DNA of 46,373 nucleotides from assembly GCA_015058575.1 (NCBI GenBank), contig SVBZ01000013.1, positions 1 to 46,373 of the forward strand. The letters run 5' to 3'. This stretch comes from Pseudoselenomonas ruminantium. Lineage in GTDB: Bacteria; Bacillota; Negativicutes; Selenomonadales; Selenomonadaceae. The notes beneath the pieces were generated by a model. It saw only the letters and a program-made list of their open reading frames with translations. It ran no database searches and was not told where the DNA came from. The translations under genes and the position numbers were made by a program. Numbering within the stretch: the first letter of the stretch is position 1; each line of letters begins with the position of its first letter. Of this stretch, positions 14,837 to 23,870 are shown piece after piece.

Positions 14837-15527
14837 GTTCATGGCCAGGACCTTTGGCGAAGTCTGGAAGGGGGCAGGTGTGACCTTGTCCTTGACGGTG
14901 CTGTCTCTGCTGCTGGCCTTCCTGCCGGCCTTCTATCTGGCAGTCTTGAGGATTCGGGGGAACTCCTCGAGCAGCCGGCTGGCGGCGCTTTATGTTTCCT
15001 TTGTGCGCGGTACGCCAATCATCCTGCAGATCCTGCTGCTATACAGTCTGTTGCCGAGCCTTATCCATGCGGTGCTCAAAGCGGCTGGTAGCAGCATCAA
15101 CATTTTTGAGACAATCGATCCGTTCTGGTATGCAGTGGTTGTATTTGCTTTAAATACGACAGCCCTGCTGACGGAGGTCTTTCGCTCGGCACTGCTGAGT
15201 ATACCGAAGGGCCAGCTTGAAGCAGGCCTGTCGATAGGCCTTTCGGAAGTCCAGACATATTTGCGCGTGATCATTCCGCAGGCACTGGTGGTGGCTCTGC
15301 CAGCTATCTGCAATATCACGGTCAATCTGATAAAGGGAACATCGCTTGCCTTCCTGATGACGGTCAAGGATGTCATGGCATTGGGCAAGATCGCAGCTTC
15401 GTATGGGTATAACTATATCGAAGCGTATCTGGATGTATTTCTGGTGTATCTGGTACTTTGCACGCTTGTCCAGTGGTCGTACCATTTTGCTGAGCGTCGT
15501 TTGGGAGCATTCCGCGGGAATGCATAA
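14820..15527 (+). CDS. Polar amino acid-type ABC transporter permease, second subunit
   Basis: 235 residues of the same family as its neighbour. It has S-F-V-R-G-T-P-I-I-L-Q-I-L-L near residue 60 and the EAA loop L-E-A-G-L-S-I-G-L-S-E-V-Q-T-Y near 137, followed by I-I-P-Q-A-L-V-V-A-L-P. Its ATG lies inside the end of the first permease gene, with AAAGGAGG as ribosome site in that gene's last codons. The two permeases, the lipoprotein at 13166 and the ATPase at 15546 make one complete importer. Confidence 0.9.
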   Translation: MELDYEFMARTFGEVWKGAGVTLSLTVLSLLLAFLPAFYLAVLRIRGNSSSSRLAALYVSFVRGTPIILQILLLYSLLPSLIHAVLKAAGSSINIFETIDPFWYAVVVFALNTTALLTEVFRSALLSIPKGQLEAGLSIGLSEVQTYLRVIIPQALVVALPAICNITVNLIKGTSLAFLMTVKDVMALGKIAASYGYNYIEAYLDVFLVYLVLCTLVQWSYHFAERRLGAFRGNA

Positions 15528-15545
15528 GAGAAAGTGGGTGGTTGC

Positions 15546-16313
15546 ATGTTGATGCAGATTCGTGGTGTACGTAAATCCTTTCAAGATAATACAGTCCTTC
15601 GTGATGTGAATATGGATCTGGACCGCGGCAATGTGGTCGTTATCCTGGGGCCTTCTGGCTCGGGCAAAACGACGTTTCTTCGCTGTCTCAATTTCCTTGA
15701 GCAGGCTGATGCGGGGAGCATGGAGCTTGATGGGGTAAAACTTGACTTGTCAAAAGCGTCCTCCAAAGAGATTGCCGGAGTACGCAAGAAAACGGCCTTT
15801 GTGTTCCAGAATTACAATCTTTTTGCCAATAAGACGGCGCTGGAAAATGTGACGCTGGGTCTTACGGCTGGACGTGGCATGGCAAAAGACGAGGCGAGGA
15901 AAATCGGACTGCGTGCTTTGCGCAAGGTTGGTCTTGCCGAGCGGGCGGATTACTATCCGTCCCAGCTCTCTGGCGGGCAGCAGCAGCGCGTGGGAATCGC
16001 GCGGGCGATTGCGGTTCGCCCGGATGTGGTCCTTTTCGATGAGCCGACTTCAGCCCTTGATCCGGAGCTTGTCGGCGAGGTGCTGCAGGTCATGCGGAGC
16101 CTGGCTGAGGAAGGCATGACCATGATAGTGGTCACGCACGAGATGAAATTTGCCCGTGAGGTAGCGTCGCATGTCATTTTCATGGCTGATGGTGTGGTCG
16201 TGGAAGAGGGAACGAGTGAAGAGTTCTTTACGAATCCGCAGCAGGAAAGGACCAAGAAATTCCTCAAGCGGATACTACCGGAAACATATGAAGATCCGGC
16301 TGTGCGAATTTAA
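15546..16313 (+). CDS. Polar amino acid-type ABC transporter ATP-binding protein
   Basis: 255 residues with all ATPase motifs: Walker [11 protein letters not shown]-loop F-V-F-Q-N-Y-N-L-F, signature L-S-G-G-Q-Q-Q-R, Walker [13 protein letters not shown], and the switch histidine in V-T-H-E-M. The [10 protein letters not shown] ending is typical of the GlnQ/HisP/TcyN group. Among the possible starts (GTG 15534, ATG 15546, ATG 15552), ATG 15546 has the best-placed ribosome site. The coding sequence contains an exact TTGACTTGTCAA palindrome (15742-15753). Confidence 0.9.
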   Translation: MLMQIRGVRKSFQDNTVLRDVNMDLDRGNVVVILGPSGSGKTTFLRCLNFLEQADAGSMELDGVKLDLSKASSKEIAGVRKKTAFVFQNYNLFANKTALENVTLGLTAGRGMAKDEARKIGLRALRKVGLAERADYYPSQLSGGQQQRVGIARAIAVRPDVVLFDEPTSALDPELVGEVLQVMRSLAEEGMTMIVVTHEMKFAREVASHVIFMADGVVVEEGTSEEFFTNPQQERTKKFLKRILPETYEDPAVRI

Positions 16314-16330
16314 GGGAAGAAGGCTTTGTT

Positions 16331-17068
16331 ATGAGTTTGTCAGGAAAGACCGCACTGGTAAGCGGGGGAAATCGTGGCATTGGCCGGGCCATCGTGGAAC
16401 GGTTGGCCCGCGAGGGAAGTAAAGTATTGTTCCTGGGCCGCAATGAAAGGGAAAACCGGCAGGTGGAGGCAGAAATCAACCGCCTTTATCCAGACGCTGT
16501 CCGTGGCTTTGCTGTAGACGTTGCCGATGAGGCGGCGGTCAATGACTGGTTCGCCGCGGTAGCGGAGCAATATGACTCGCTCGATATCCTCGTGAATAAT
16601 GCTGGTATCTGTCAGCTCAGCAAGAGTTTCACGGAAGTCTCCGATGCTGACTGGGCGGCGACGCTTGGGGTCAATCTATATGGCGTGATTCATTTGACCC
16701 GTCAAATCATACCGTGGCTGAAGAAACAGAAAAGCGGCAAGATTGTCCATGTGGCCTCGCTGGCAGCGGAGGTGGGCGGTATTGCCACGGCTGCTGATTA
16801 TGTAGGCAGCAAGGCGGCAGTGATTGGCCTTACCAAATCGCTGGCAAGGGAGCTGGCACCGTATCAGATCAATGTCAATGCGGTAGCGCCAGGATTCGTG
16901 CGCACGCAGATGACCGAAGCGATGGCTGTGGACGAGTCAATCATCCCACTGGGGCGTATGGCAGAACCTGAGGATATTGCGAGCGCGGTATATTTCCTGG
17001 TATCGGAAGAGTCCCGTTGCATCACAGGAACTACCCTTGATATCAATGGTGGCCTTTTTATGAAATGA
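16331..17068 (+). CDS. Short-chain dehydrogenase/reductase, FabG-like
   Basis: 245 residues, classical SDR. The nucleotide-binding turn is S-G-G-N-R-G-I-G (11-18), followed by L-V-N-N-A-G near 90. The active site is S143, Y157 and K161, in S-L-A-A-E and Y-V-G-S-K, with the correct S-x13-Y-x3-K spacing. The C-terminus D-I-N-G-G-L is family-typical. It most likely reduces a keto group with NAD(P)H, but the substrate is unknown. It sits 17 bases after the ABC ATPase and before the terminator, as last gene of the importer operon, so it may act on the imported compound. FabG itself is less likely because no fatty-acid genes are near. Confidence 0.85.
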   Translation: MSLSGKTALVSGGNRGIGRAIVERLAREGSKVLFLGRNERENRQVEAEINRLYPDAVRGFAVDVADEAAVNDWFAAVAEQYDSLDILVNNAGICQLSKSFTEVSDADWAATLGVNLYGVIHLTRQIIPWLKKQKSGKIVHVASLAAEVGGIATAADYVGSKAAVIGLTKSLARELAPYQINVNAVAPGFVRTQMTEAMAVDESIIPLGRMAEPEDIASAVYFLVSEESRCITGTTLDINGGLFMK

Positions 17069-17080
17069 ACATGTCGTCAG

Positions 17081-17112
17081 AACCGGGCAGCGAGGAAGCG
17101 TCCCGGTTTTTT
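17081..17112 (+). terminator. Terminator of the UroD-like/ABC importer operon
   Basis: AACCGGG (17081-17087) pairs with CCCGGTT (17102-17108), with additional pairs inside, and is followed by TTTTTT to 17112. Confidence 0.82.
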
Positions 17113-17216
17113 GTACAGCTATTGACACTGGCAGAGGCTATGGGTAAGATGGAGATTGTATCATTGCGATTGAAAAAGGTCAGGGATTTCCATGGCTGTA
17201 AGAAAGGGTCTGTTTT

Positions 17217-17837
17217 ATGAAAAATCCGTTGCGCTATCAGATTTCTGAATATGATTGCGGCCCGACTTCACTGTTGAATGCGCTGAGTTTCCTGTTTGAA
17301 CGCGAGGAGATATCGCCGGAACTTATCCGCAATATCATGCTGTATTCATTGGACTGCTATGAACGTGGTGGAGTACTTGGCCAGCGCGGTACCTCGCGCA
17401 TGGCTATGATGTTCCTTTCCAACTGGCTCGATGGCGTGGGCAAGACCGGTGTCCTGCCAATCGAGAGCCGGTATCTGGCAGGAAAAGACGTTTATATGGG
17501 GGAGAACAGTCTGCTCGTCGATGCCCTGCGGCGTCAGGGAACAGTCGTGGTACGCTTGAATCTTGAGGGGGATCACTATGTATTGCTGACCGGTGTGGAG
17601 CAAAAGCGTATTCGTTTATTCGATCCGTATCTTTTGGAGCGGACAATTGACGACGCAGCGATTGAATGCACGGAAGCGCATCCGAAAGCCTATAATCGCA
17701 TTGTGCCATTTGAATATTTCAATCGGGAAGCTCCGGGAATATATGCGTTAGGGCCGGTTGACGAACGGGAAGCCGTGCTGTTTTTCAATCAGAACACGAA
17801 ACTTACCGCTGAGAAAACCATCGAATACTTCATTTGA
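17217..17837 (+). CDS. C39-like (papain-fold) peptidase-domain protein, cytoplasmic
   Basis: 206 residues. It opens with Y-Q-I-S-E-Y-D-C-G-P-T-S-L-L-N-A-L, the catalytic-cysteine motif of C39-type and related papain-fold proteins (Cys 14). The expected histidine follows in G-D-H-Y-V-L-L-T-G (about residue 122) and the aspartate in R-L-F-D-P-Y (about 139), completing a Cys-His-Asp triad. There is no signal peptide, ABC domain or membrane segment, unlike bacteriocin exporters, so a cytoplasmic peptidase, amidase or transglutaminase-like role is possible. It stands alone between the importer terminator and the Fur-controlled operon. The substrate is unknown. Confidence 0.6.
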   Translation: MKNPLRYQISEYDCGPTSLLNALSFLFEREEISPELIRNIMLYSLDCYERGGVLGQRGTSRMAMMFLSNWLDGVGKTGVLPIESRYLAGKDVYMGENSLLVDALRRQGTVVVRLNLEGDHYVLLTGVEQKRIRLFDPYLLERTIDDAAIECTEAHPKAYNRIVPFEYFNREAPGIYALGPVDEREAVLFFNQNTKLTAEKTIEYFI

Positions 17838-17948
17838 TTGCACAAGGGATAGAAGACAATATAAGCAAATATATAAACAACAGCCAGGAGAAAGCGTGAT
17901 ATTCGTTGCGTATATGCTTTTTGGCTGATTTTTTTTGCCTGAATATAA

Positions 17949-17977
17949 TTGACAGATTATCATTATCAATATATAAT
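17949..17977 (+). promoter_or_regulatory. Promoter of the iron-complex uptake operon
   Basis: TTGACA (17949-17954) and TATAAT (17972-17977) are 17 bases apart and both perfect. The spacer and -10 are covered by the Fur box. Confidence 0.88.
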
Positions 17978-17983
17978 GATAAT
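17956..17983 (+). promoter_or_regulatory. Fur box
   Basis: ATTATCATTAT (17956-17966) and ATAATGATAAT (17973-17983) are perfect 11-base inverted arms around CAATAT. They match the 7-1-7 and hexamer patterns of Fur sites (GATAATGATAATCATTATC). Its overlap with the promoter implies iron-dependent repression of the whole operon down to tonB. Confidence 0.88.
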
Positions 17984-18015
17984 CATTGCTGATGAAAGAC
18001 ATAAACAGAAAGGAT

Positions 18016-19047
18016 ATGAATGATTTGCGTTGGTTATATTGGATGGCAGGAATTGCCGGTCTGTTTTTGACTGCCGGATTGGCTGTTTCCGTAGGTGTAG
18101 TGGCGATTCCGGAGACAGAGACCATGGCGGTGCTGGCAAGTATGCTCGGGCTGTCGGCGGAGATGGGGATTCCTCAAGGGCACTATGATATCATCTGGGA
18201 ATTGAGAATGCCACGGGTTATACTGGCTGCTTTGGCAGGAGCTGGTTTGGCACTTTGTGGTACAGTCATGCAGGCTTTGGTACAAAATCCGCTGGCTGAA
18301 CCGTATATCCTAGGCGTGGCATCTGGGGCGTCCCTGGGAGCGGTCGTGGTCATTATGCTGGGGGGGAGTGCTTTCCTTGCTGGCATGGGGGTATCGGCAG
18401 GGGCTTTTGCCGGTGCGGTGGCAGCGACTGTCATTGTTGTGCTGTTGGCGGGGAGGGAGCAGAGCGCCGCAGCGGTACGGCTGATTTTGGCTGGTGCAGT
18501 GGTAAGTGCCTTATTTTCAGCACTGGCTAATCTGGTCGTGTATTTAGCCAATGATGCAGAAGGGATGCGCAGTGCAGCGTTCTGGACGATGGGCTCGCTG
18601 GCAGGCGCGCGCTGGGATAATCTGTGGCTGCCGGGGATGGCAGTGCTGGCAGGTGGTGTGTTTTTTGCCTTGCGTCTGCGTGAGCTAAATGCGATGCTGC
18701 TCGGCGAAGAAACGGCAATCACGTTGGGCGTGGACTTGACGCATGAGCGCCGTAAATATCTGGTCCTTACGGCATTGCTTACAGGAATCATTGTTTCGGC
18801 CTGTGGGATTTTCGGATTTGTTGGTCTCATTGTTCCGCATGGTGTGCGGATGCTTTGGGGGGCAGATCATCGCCGTGTATTGCCAGGCGTGATGCTGGCC
18901 GGGGCAATCTTTTTGATGCTGGTTGATATGCTTTGCCGTGTGCTATTGCCAAGCGGCGAGCTGCCGATCGGAATCGTGACCGCACTGGTGGGAGCACCGC
19001 TCTTTATGCGGCTGTTATTCCGGGCGGATGGCGGGCTGCGTTGCTGA
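18016..19047 (+). CDS. Iron-complex/cobalamin-type ABC transporter permease, FecCD family
   Basis: About 343 residues with some ten hydrophobic segments. Typical text includes R-M-P-R-V-I-L-A-A-L-A-G-A-G-L-A, then N-P-L-A-E-P-Y-I-L-G-V-A-S-G-A-S-L-G, and late F-G-F-V-G-L-I-V-P-H-G-V-R (the ATPase-contacting segment) and L-P-I-G-I-V-T-A-L-V-G-A-P-L-F. It works as a homodimer importing ferric siderophore, haem or B12. The start is uncertain: ATG 17992 would sit only about 8 bases after the predicted transcript start, while ATG 18016 has AAAGGA unusually close. It is first in the Fur-controlled operon. Confidence 0.88.
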   Translation: MNDLRWLYWMAGIAGLFLTAGLAVSVGVVAIPETETMAVLASMLGLSAEMGIPQGHYDIIWELRMPRVILAALAGAGLALCGTVMQALVQNPLAEPYILGVASGASLGAVVVIMLGGSAFLAGMGVSAGAFAGAVAATVIVVLLAGREQSAAAVRLILAGAVVSALFSALANLVVYLANDAEGMRSAAFWTMGSLAGARWDNLWLPGMAVLAGGVFFALRLRELNAMLLGEETAITLGVDLTHERRKYLVLTALLTGIIVSACGIFGFVGLIVPHGVRMLWGADHRRVLPGVMLAGAIFLMLVDMLCRVLLPSGELPIGIVTALVGAPLFMRLLFRADGGLRC

Positions 19048-19058
19048 AAGGGGCGTAT

Positions 19059-19835
19059 ATGCTGGATTTAGAAGTAAAAGCTCTATCGTTTTCGTTGCGG
19101 GGAAAAGAAATCCTGCAGGATATTTCGCTGTCGGTGAAACGCGGGGAGTTTGTGGGGATCATCGGTCCTAATGGCAGTGGAAAGTCGACACTGCTCAAGC
19201 ATGTGTATCGTGTCCAGCAGCCGCAGCGGGGCGAAATCGTCCTGCTTGGGCGGCGGCTGTCAGATATGACGCTGGCAGAATCGGCACAGGAGATGGCCGT
19301 TGTCGGCCAGTTCCATACGGTGGCCTTTGATTTTTCGGTTTACGATATGGTGATGATGGGACGCATCCCGCAGCAGCGTCATGGTGGCAGGATAACCCGT
19401 CAGGACAAGGTGGCGGTTGAACGGGCTTTGCAGTTGGTAGGAATGGATGCCATGGCAAAGCGCCGCTTCCATTCCTTGTCCGGTGGCGAACAGCAGCGGG
19501 TAGTGATGGCCAGGGCTTTAGCCCAGGAGCCACGTTTCCTGCTGCTGGATGAGCCGACCAATCATTTGGATATCCGCTATCAGATGCAGCTTTTGGAGCT
19601 GGCCGCAGGTCTGGGGATTGGTGTTCTGGCTGTGCTGCATGACTTGAATCTGGCGGCCATGTATTGTAAACGGTTATATGTCCTAAAAGATGGACAGCTT
19701 ATTGCCGCTGGGGAGCCGCAGAAGATATTGACATCGAAGCTCGTATATCAAGTGTATGGGGTACCTTGTGAAATACTGCAAGGAAAGCAGAATCGCCCTG
19801 TCATCGTTTTTGGCCGGGAGGCTTTGGCGATATGA
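19059..19835 (+). CDS. Iron-complex ABC transporter ATP-binding protein, FecE/FepC type
   Basis: 258 residues with Walker A G-P-N-G-S-G-K-S-T, Q-loop V-V-G-Q-F, signature L-S-G-G-E-Q-Q-R, Walker B L-L-L-D-E-P-T-N-H-L-D and switch H in L-H-D-L-N-L-A-A-M-Y. The D-L-N-x-A-x-x-Y motif is typical of FecE/FepC/BtuD ATPases. ATG 19059 has GAAAGGGG just upstream; the in-frame extension to 18933 overlaps the permease gene and is unlikely. Its end overlaps the start of the binding-protein gene (ATGA). Confidence 0.9.
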   Translation: MLDLEVKALSFSLRGKEILQDISLSVKRGEFVGIIGPNGSGKSTLLKHVYRVQQPQRGEIVLLGRRLSDMTLAESAQEMAVVGQFHTVAFDFSVYDMVMMGRIPQQRHGGRITRQDKVAVERALQLVGMDAMAKRRFHSLSGGEQQRVVMARALAQEPRFLLLDEPTNHLDIRYQMQLLELAAGLGIGVLAVLHDLNLAAMYCKRLYVLKDGQLIAAGEPQKILTSKLVYQVYGVPCEILQGKQNRPVIVFGREALAI

Positions 19836-20806
19836 AAGGGCTGCTGCTGGTTTTGTTGATAAGTACCAGCCTGCTTTTCACCGGCTGCAGCCGGAGTGCT
19901 GAACAGGTGGAAGCTGGCTTTGGAATTCAGAATTTTGACGCAAATGGCTATACCCGCCGGACAGTGCTGCAAGGTGTACCGCAGCGCGTGCTGGTCTTGT
20001 ATCCTGGTGCAGCAGAGGCCATGCTGGAATTGGGGTTAGACGAGCATATCCTGCAGACCATCGGGGCGTATGGCAGTGAACCGGAGCAAATTGCGGCGCG
20101 TTTTGCCAAACTTCCCAAGGTAAAGGCCGCTTTTGTTCCCGCGCAGGAAGAAGTGTTTGCGCTGCAGCCTGATCTTATCATTGGCTGGGCGCATAATTTC
20201 TCAGCAATGGAACTTGGCGAAGCGCAGACTTGGCAGATGCGGGGAATCGGCGCATACATTGTGCCGGCAACGCTTTCCGGCCGTTCGTTGACGCTGGAAA
20301 ATTCGGTCTATCCGTTCCTGCGGGATCTCGGGCAGATGTTTGGCGCCGAGCAGCGTGCGGAGGCGTATATTGCAGCGTGCCGTCACCAAGAAAAAATAGC
20401 AATGCAACGTGTGGCAGGCTTGCCGGTGGAAACGGCTATTGTCCTGCAGGATCATGGACGCTCGACGTATTCGCTATACGATTCGGGCTATCTGGTCAAC
20501 GATGTGCTGGAAAAGGCTGGTTTTACCAATCTGGTGCGTCGCAAGACTTCTATGGTGGGCCCCGAGAGGATCTTGACATATGATCCCGATTATCTGGTGT
20601 ATGTTTCGCTGCCAGGGAAAGATGGCAAGGATCTTCGCGAGGAAGAAGTCATGGCTTTGATAAAAGAGAATCGCGATTTGCAGCGGCTGCGTGCCGTGCA
20701 GCAGGGAAATGTCGTTGTTATACCATTTGCAGAAGTGAATAGCGGCAATGGCCGCGCAATTGATGCGCTAAATCGCCTGGTGACAGGCAGACTTAGAAAT
20801 AGATAA
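19832..20806 (+). CDS. Iron-complex ABC transporter substrate-binding lipoprotein
   Basis: 324 residues. The signal peptide ends in a lipobox, L-L-F-T-G-C, with the acylated Cys near residue 19. The mature part has the two lobes of type III (FepB/BtuF-like) binding proteins joined by a long helix: V-P-Q-R-V-L-V-L-Y-P-G-A-A-E-A-M-L-E-L early, then L-Q-P-D-L-I-I-G-W. It delivers a ferric complex (or cobalamin/haem) from the periplasm to the permease at 18016. The start ATG overlaps the ATPase stop by 4 bases. It is followed after 37 bases by the outer-membrane receptor gene. Confidence 0.88.
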   Translation: MKGLLLVLLISTSLLFTGCSRSAEQVEAGFGIQNFDANGYTRRTVLQGVPQRVLVLYPGAAEAMLELGLDEHILQTIGAYGSEPEQIAARFAKLPKVKAAFVPAQEEVFALQPDLIIGWAHNFSAMELGEAQTWQMRGIGAYIVPATLSGRSLTLENSVYPFLRDLGQMFGAEQRAEAYIAACRHQEKIAMQRVAGLPVETAIVLQDHGRSTYSLYDSGYLVNDVLEKAGFTNLVRRKTSMVGPERILTYDPDYLVYVSLPGKDGKDLREEEVMALIKENRDLQRLRAVQQGNVVVIPFAEVNSGNGRAIDALNRLVTGRLRNR

Positions 20807-20843
20807 AATCTTCCACGATTTGCAGAAAGGATTTAGGAACTGT

Positions 20844-22763
20844 ATGAAAAAGTATTCGGAGAAAAAGTTATGGGCGGCATTGGTTTGCGGAGCGCTTTCT
20901 TTGGGCAGCGCAAATTATGTGGCGGCCGGACAGGCAGAGGCACCACTGGAGGAGTTTTCGCTCGACGATTATGTGGTAACGGCCAACCGCATGAAGGTGC
21001 GTGAAAAGGCCGTGGCGGCAGATGTCACGGTGGTGACATCTGAGGATATAGCAAAGGGGAATTTCACGACAGTGACGGATGCTCTGCGTGATAAAGGCAT
21101 CAACGTCAAGACGAATACGACAGGCAGCTATGTCGAGCTCAATGGCGACAACCGCGTGCTTTTGATGGTGAATGGTCGGCGGACCAATTGGAATCATGGG
21201 CCGCTGATCAGCGGTGTGAATACAGGTCTTGTCGATCTCGATTCGTTCCAGATCGACAATATCGAGCGTATCGAAGTGGTGCATGGCCCGAATTCCTCGC
21301 TTTATGGCAATGCGGCTATGGGCGGTGCTATTAATATCATCACGAAGCGTCCGGAACCAGGGCAGCATCTGAAGGTGCGCAGCGAGATCGGTACGCAAGG
21401 CCTGTTTCGCGGTGCCTTGCGGGCCGAAGGCGGTGATGACAGTGTTACGTATGCATTGACGGCAAGCCGTGAAGTGCGGGGAGATATCGAGTATAACTCG
21501 CCTGCCCGTGGCAATCTGACCATCCCTGATACGGGGATGAATCGCACCAGTGAAGCGCTGACGCTGGACAAGAAGTTCAAGAATGGCGATCTGTTGAGCT
21601 TTGACTTTGAAAATACCGATGCCAATAAGAGTTCAGCTGTCGGTGTCGCTGATCCCAACACGGCGGTGCCTGTGTATCGGAATGCCCGCACGGAGGAAAC
21701 GGTCCGGTCATTGGCACTGACTTATACCTGGGCACCGCAGTGGGAAAATGCGCCGCAGGATTTCCTGCGTATCTATCAGAACCAGGAAACGATCGATGGC
21801 CGCATGAATGCAGCCTATCAGGACGATTTGCGGGCGCTGGGGGCAGAATATCAGAAAAACTGGCGGCTTAGCGATAAGAACACCTTGATTAGCGGTGTAG
21901 CCTACAATCATGAAAGTATCCAGGAGGAAAACGATGGCAGCCTTGACCGGTCGGCAGCAACGACTTCTCTATATATAGAAGATAACTGGAGATTTGACAA
22001 AGGCTGGCTGCTGAATTTCGGTACGCGGTGGGAGAACCATAGCGATTTTGGGGCTGATTTCACCTCGCATATCGGGGTGAACAAGGAGTTCTCGCAGGCG
22101 ACAAGTGCCTATATTTCCTGGGGGCAGGCCGTCAACAATCCAACGCTTAAGATGCGCTATGCCAATACGTTGTACTGGGAAGGAAATCCGGATCTCAAGC
22201 AGGAAAAATCGGAAACTGTGACGGTCGGCGTCAAGTCAAAACTGTCTGCGGCGACAAATCTGGATCTTAGCATGTACTACAGCAAGGTAAATGATGCCCT
22301 GGATTGGATCTATACCGATAAGACGCGGTATTACAATGTAGCCGATGAAACGCGGCGTGGTCTTGCCATCAATCTGCGGCATCGTTTCTCGCCGCAATGG
22401 TCTGTTCGTCTTGGTTATGCTTATGCCCAGGTGGAGGAAAGCGGTACGACCTGGAATAACCTGTACCGCAAGAATAACCAGCCCAACCGCTATCTGCTGG
22501 GGCTCGGGTATCAGCAGGATAAGTGGGAGGCGGAGGCCACGCTGCAGCATGTGTCCGGCCGTGTAACCGGGGCAAATGCGTTCCTGGACAGCCAGTATAC
22601 AACGCTGGATATGGTGGTCAACTATCGGTGCTCAGCGGCTACGAAGCTGTATCTGAAAGGCTATAATCTGACCAATGCAAGCTATGAGTCCATTGCGGCA
22701 AGTGCCGGCTATTATATGGCTCCGGGCCGCAGCGTGGTCGTTGGCCTTCAACATGAATTTTGA
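20844..22763 (+). CDS. TonB-dependent outer-membrane receptor
   Basis: 639 residues with a signal peptide (K-K-Y-S-E-K-K, hydrophobic part, A-A-G-Q-A near 30). A TonB-box-like D-D-Y-V-V-T-A-N-R follows, then a plug domain to about residue 160 with R-V-L-L-M-V-N-G-R-R and N-I-E-R-I-E-V-V-H-G-P, then G-A-I-N-I-I-T-K-R-P. The rest is a 22-strand-type barrel ending G-L-Q-H-E-F with a terminal aromatic. It imports an iron complex across the outer membrane. ATG 20844 has TTAGGA 6 bases upstream. The receptor shows the cell has an outer membrane, as in Negativicutes. Fur control and the neighbouring ABC genes point to a siderophore or haem ligand. Confidence 0.92.
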   Translation: MKKYSEKKLWAALVCGALSLGSANYVAAGQAEAPLEEFSLDDYVVTANRMKVREKAVAADVTVVTSEDIAKGNFTTVTDALRDKGINVKTNTTGSYVELNGDNRVLLMVNGRRTNWNHGPLISGVNTGLVDLDSFQIDNIERIEVVHGPNSSLYGNAAMGGAINIITKRPEPGQHLKVRSEIGTQGLFRGALRAEGGDDSVTYALTASREVRGDIEYNSPARGNLTIPDTGMNRTSEALTLDKKFKNGDLLSFDFENTDANKSSAVGVADPNTAVPVYRNARTEETVRSLALTYTWAPQWENAPQDFLRIYQNQETIDGRMNAAYQDDLRALGAEYQKNWRLSDKNTLISGVAYNHESIQEENDGSLDRSAATTSLYIEDNWRFDKGWLLNFGTRWENHSDFGADFTSHIGVNKEFSQATSAYISWGQAVNNPTLKMRYANTLYWEGNPDLKQEKSETVTVGVKSKLSAATNLDLSMYYSKVNDALDWIYTDKTRYYNVADETRRGLAINLRHRFSPQWSVRLGYAYAQVEESGTTWNNLYRKNNQPNRYLLGLGYQQDKWEAEATLQHVSGRVTGANAFLDSQYTTLDMVVNYRCSAATKLYLKGYNLTNASYESIAASAGYYMAPGRSVVVGLQHEF

Positions 22764-22788
22764 TGCGATTGGATTGTGAGGTTAGCAT

Positions 22789-23454
22789 ATGGAATATATT
22801 GTTACGGGAATAGAATTCTTTCATAAGGGCGGCGCGGTCATGTATGTGCTCCTGCTTTGCTCGCTGCTCGTAGTAGCGATTGGCGTAGAACGCGCGCTTT
22901 ATTATCGGCAGGCAGATTCCGGACGGGAGTTTGCCCGCCGATTCAGTCAAGCGGCAGCTGCCGGCCATTTTGAGGAAGCGGCAGGCCTTGCCAAGAATTC
23001 AGCTGGCGTGCTGGCCGCTGTGCTTTTGACGGCCATGCGCAAGGCCACGGATGCACAGGCTGCGCATTATATGGAGCTGCAGACAGGAATCGAGCTGTCA
23101 AGGTTCCGCCAGCGTCTCTATTATCTGAGCGTTATCGTGACGATGGCACCGCTTTTAGGCCTGCTCGGCACCATCAGCGGCATGATCTCGTCTTTCAGTG
23201 TGTTCAATGTAACGGCAGGGCAGGCGACGGCTATCACTGGCGGTGTCGGTGAGGCGCTTATCGCCACGGCTATGGGACTTTGTGTGGCAATCGCCGCTTT
23301 GACCATCCATGCTTATTTTACCCAGCGGGTGGAAAATATCGTCACGGATATGGAGCTTTGCTGCTCGCTGGTCGAGGAGCATCGGGCAGAGTTATTGCCG
23401 GCTGCGGCGGTGGTACCGGCTGGCGGCTGTGTGCTGGAAGGCGGCGCATTATGA
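22789..23454 (+). CDS. exbB: ExbB/TolQ/MotA-family proton channel subunit
   Basis: 221 residues with three membrane segments: one near residues 15-35, then a pair around 105-130 and 155-175 separated by the conserved G-T-I-S-G-M-I-S-S-F and G-G-V-G-E-A-L-I-A-T-A-M-G-L stretches. These match the ExbB pore helices. With ExbD and TonB it uses the proton gradient to energise the receptor at 20844. It overlaps exbD by 4 bases (ATGA), and the operon continues to tonB. ExbB is chosen over TolQ because of the linked receptor and TonB genes. Confidence 0.9.
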   Translation: MEYIVTGIEFFHKGGAVMYVLLLCSLLVVAIGVERALYYRQADSGREFARRFSQAAAAGHFEEAAGLAKNSAGVLAAVLLTAMRKATDAQAAHYMELQTGIELSRFRQRLYYLSVIVTMAPLLGLLGTISGMISSFSVFNVTAGQATAITGGVGEALIATAMGLCVAIAALTIHAYFTQRVENIVTDMELCCSLVEEHRAELLPAAAVVPAGGCVLEGGAL

Positions 23455-23870
23455 GGCTCAGGGATAGGCGGGCTGGTTTGCAGCCGGAAGTCATGATCAT
23501 TCCGATGATTGATATCATGTTTTTCCTGTTGGTGTTTTTCATGATGAGTACGCTCTATATGGTCAATCTGAAAACCGTCGATGTGGATATGCCCCAGGCG
23601 CAGCATGCAGAGACGCAGATGCATGTAAACTATCTTGTCACGCTGAAACAAGATGGATCATTGTGGCTCGAAGATGAGCCGATTGCTGAGCAGGCTTTGC
23701 TGGAGCGGGCCAAGCAGGAATATAAGCGCAATCCGCGTTTTGCCGTTGTGGTGCGGGCGGATCAGAATATCGATTATGGTCTGGTGGTTGCATTGCTCGA
23801 TAAGCTGCGCGGCGCAGGGATCGCCCGGTTTGGACTGGCGGCTGAGCCAGGAGGCAGTTATGGCAAGTGA
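23451..23870 (+). CDS. exbD: ExbD/TolR-family proton channel subunit
   Basis: 139 residues: short cytoplasmic start, one membrane helix with the essential aspartate in M-I-D-I-M-F-F-L-L-V-F-F (Asp near 21), and a periplasmic domain with R-A-D-Q-N-I-D-Y-G-L-V-V, the usual ExbD 'D-x-x-x-x-Y' motif. It pairs with ExbB just upstream. The gene starts inside the exbB stop codon and overlaps tonB by 11 bases, so all three are tightly coupled. Confidence 0.9.
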   Translation: MRLRDRRAGLQPEVMIIPMIDIMFFLLVFFMMSTLYMVNLKTVDVDMPQAQHAETQMHVNYLVTLKQDGSLWLEDEPIAEQALLERAKQEYKRNPRFAVVVRADQNIDYGLVVALLDKLRGAGIARFGLAAEPGGSYGK

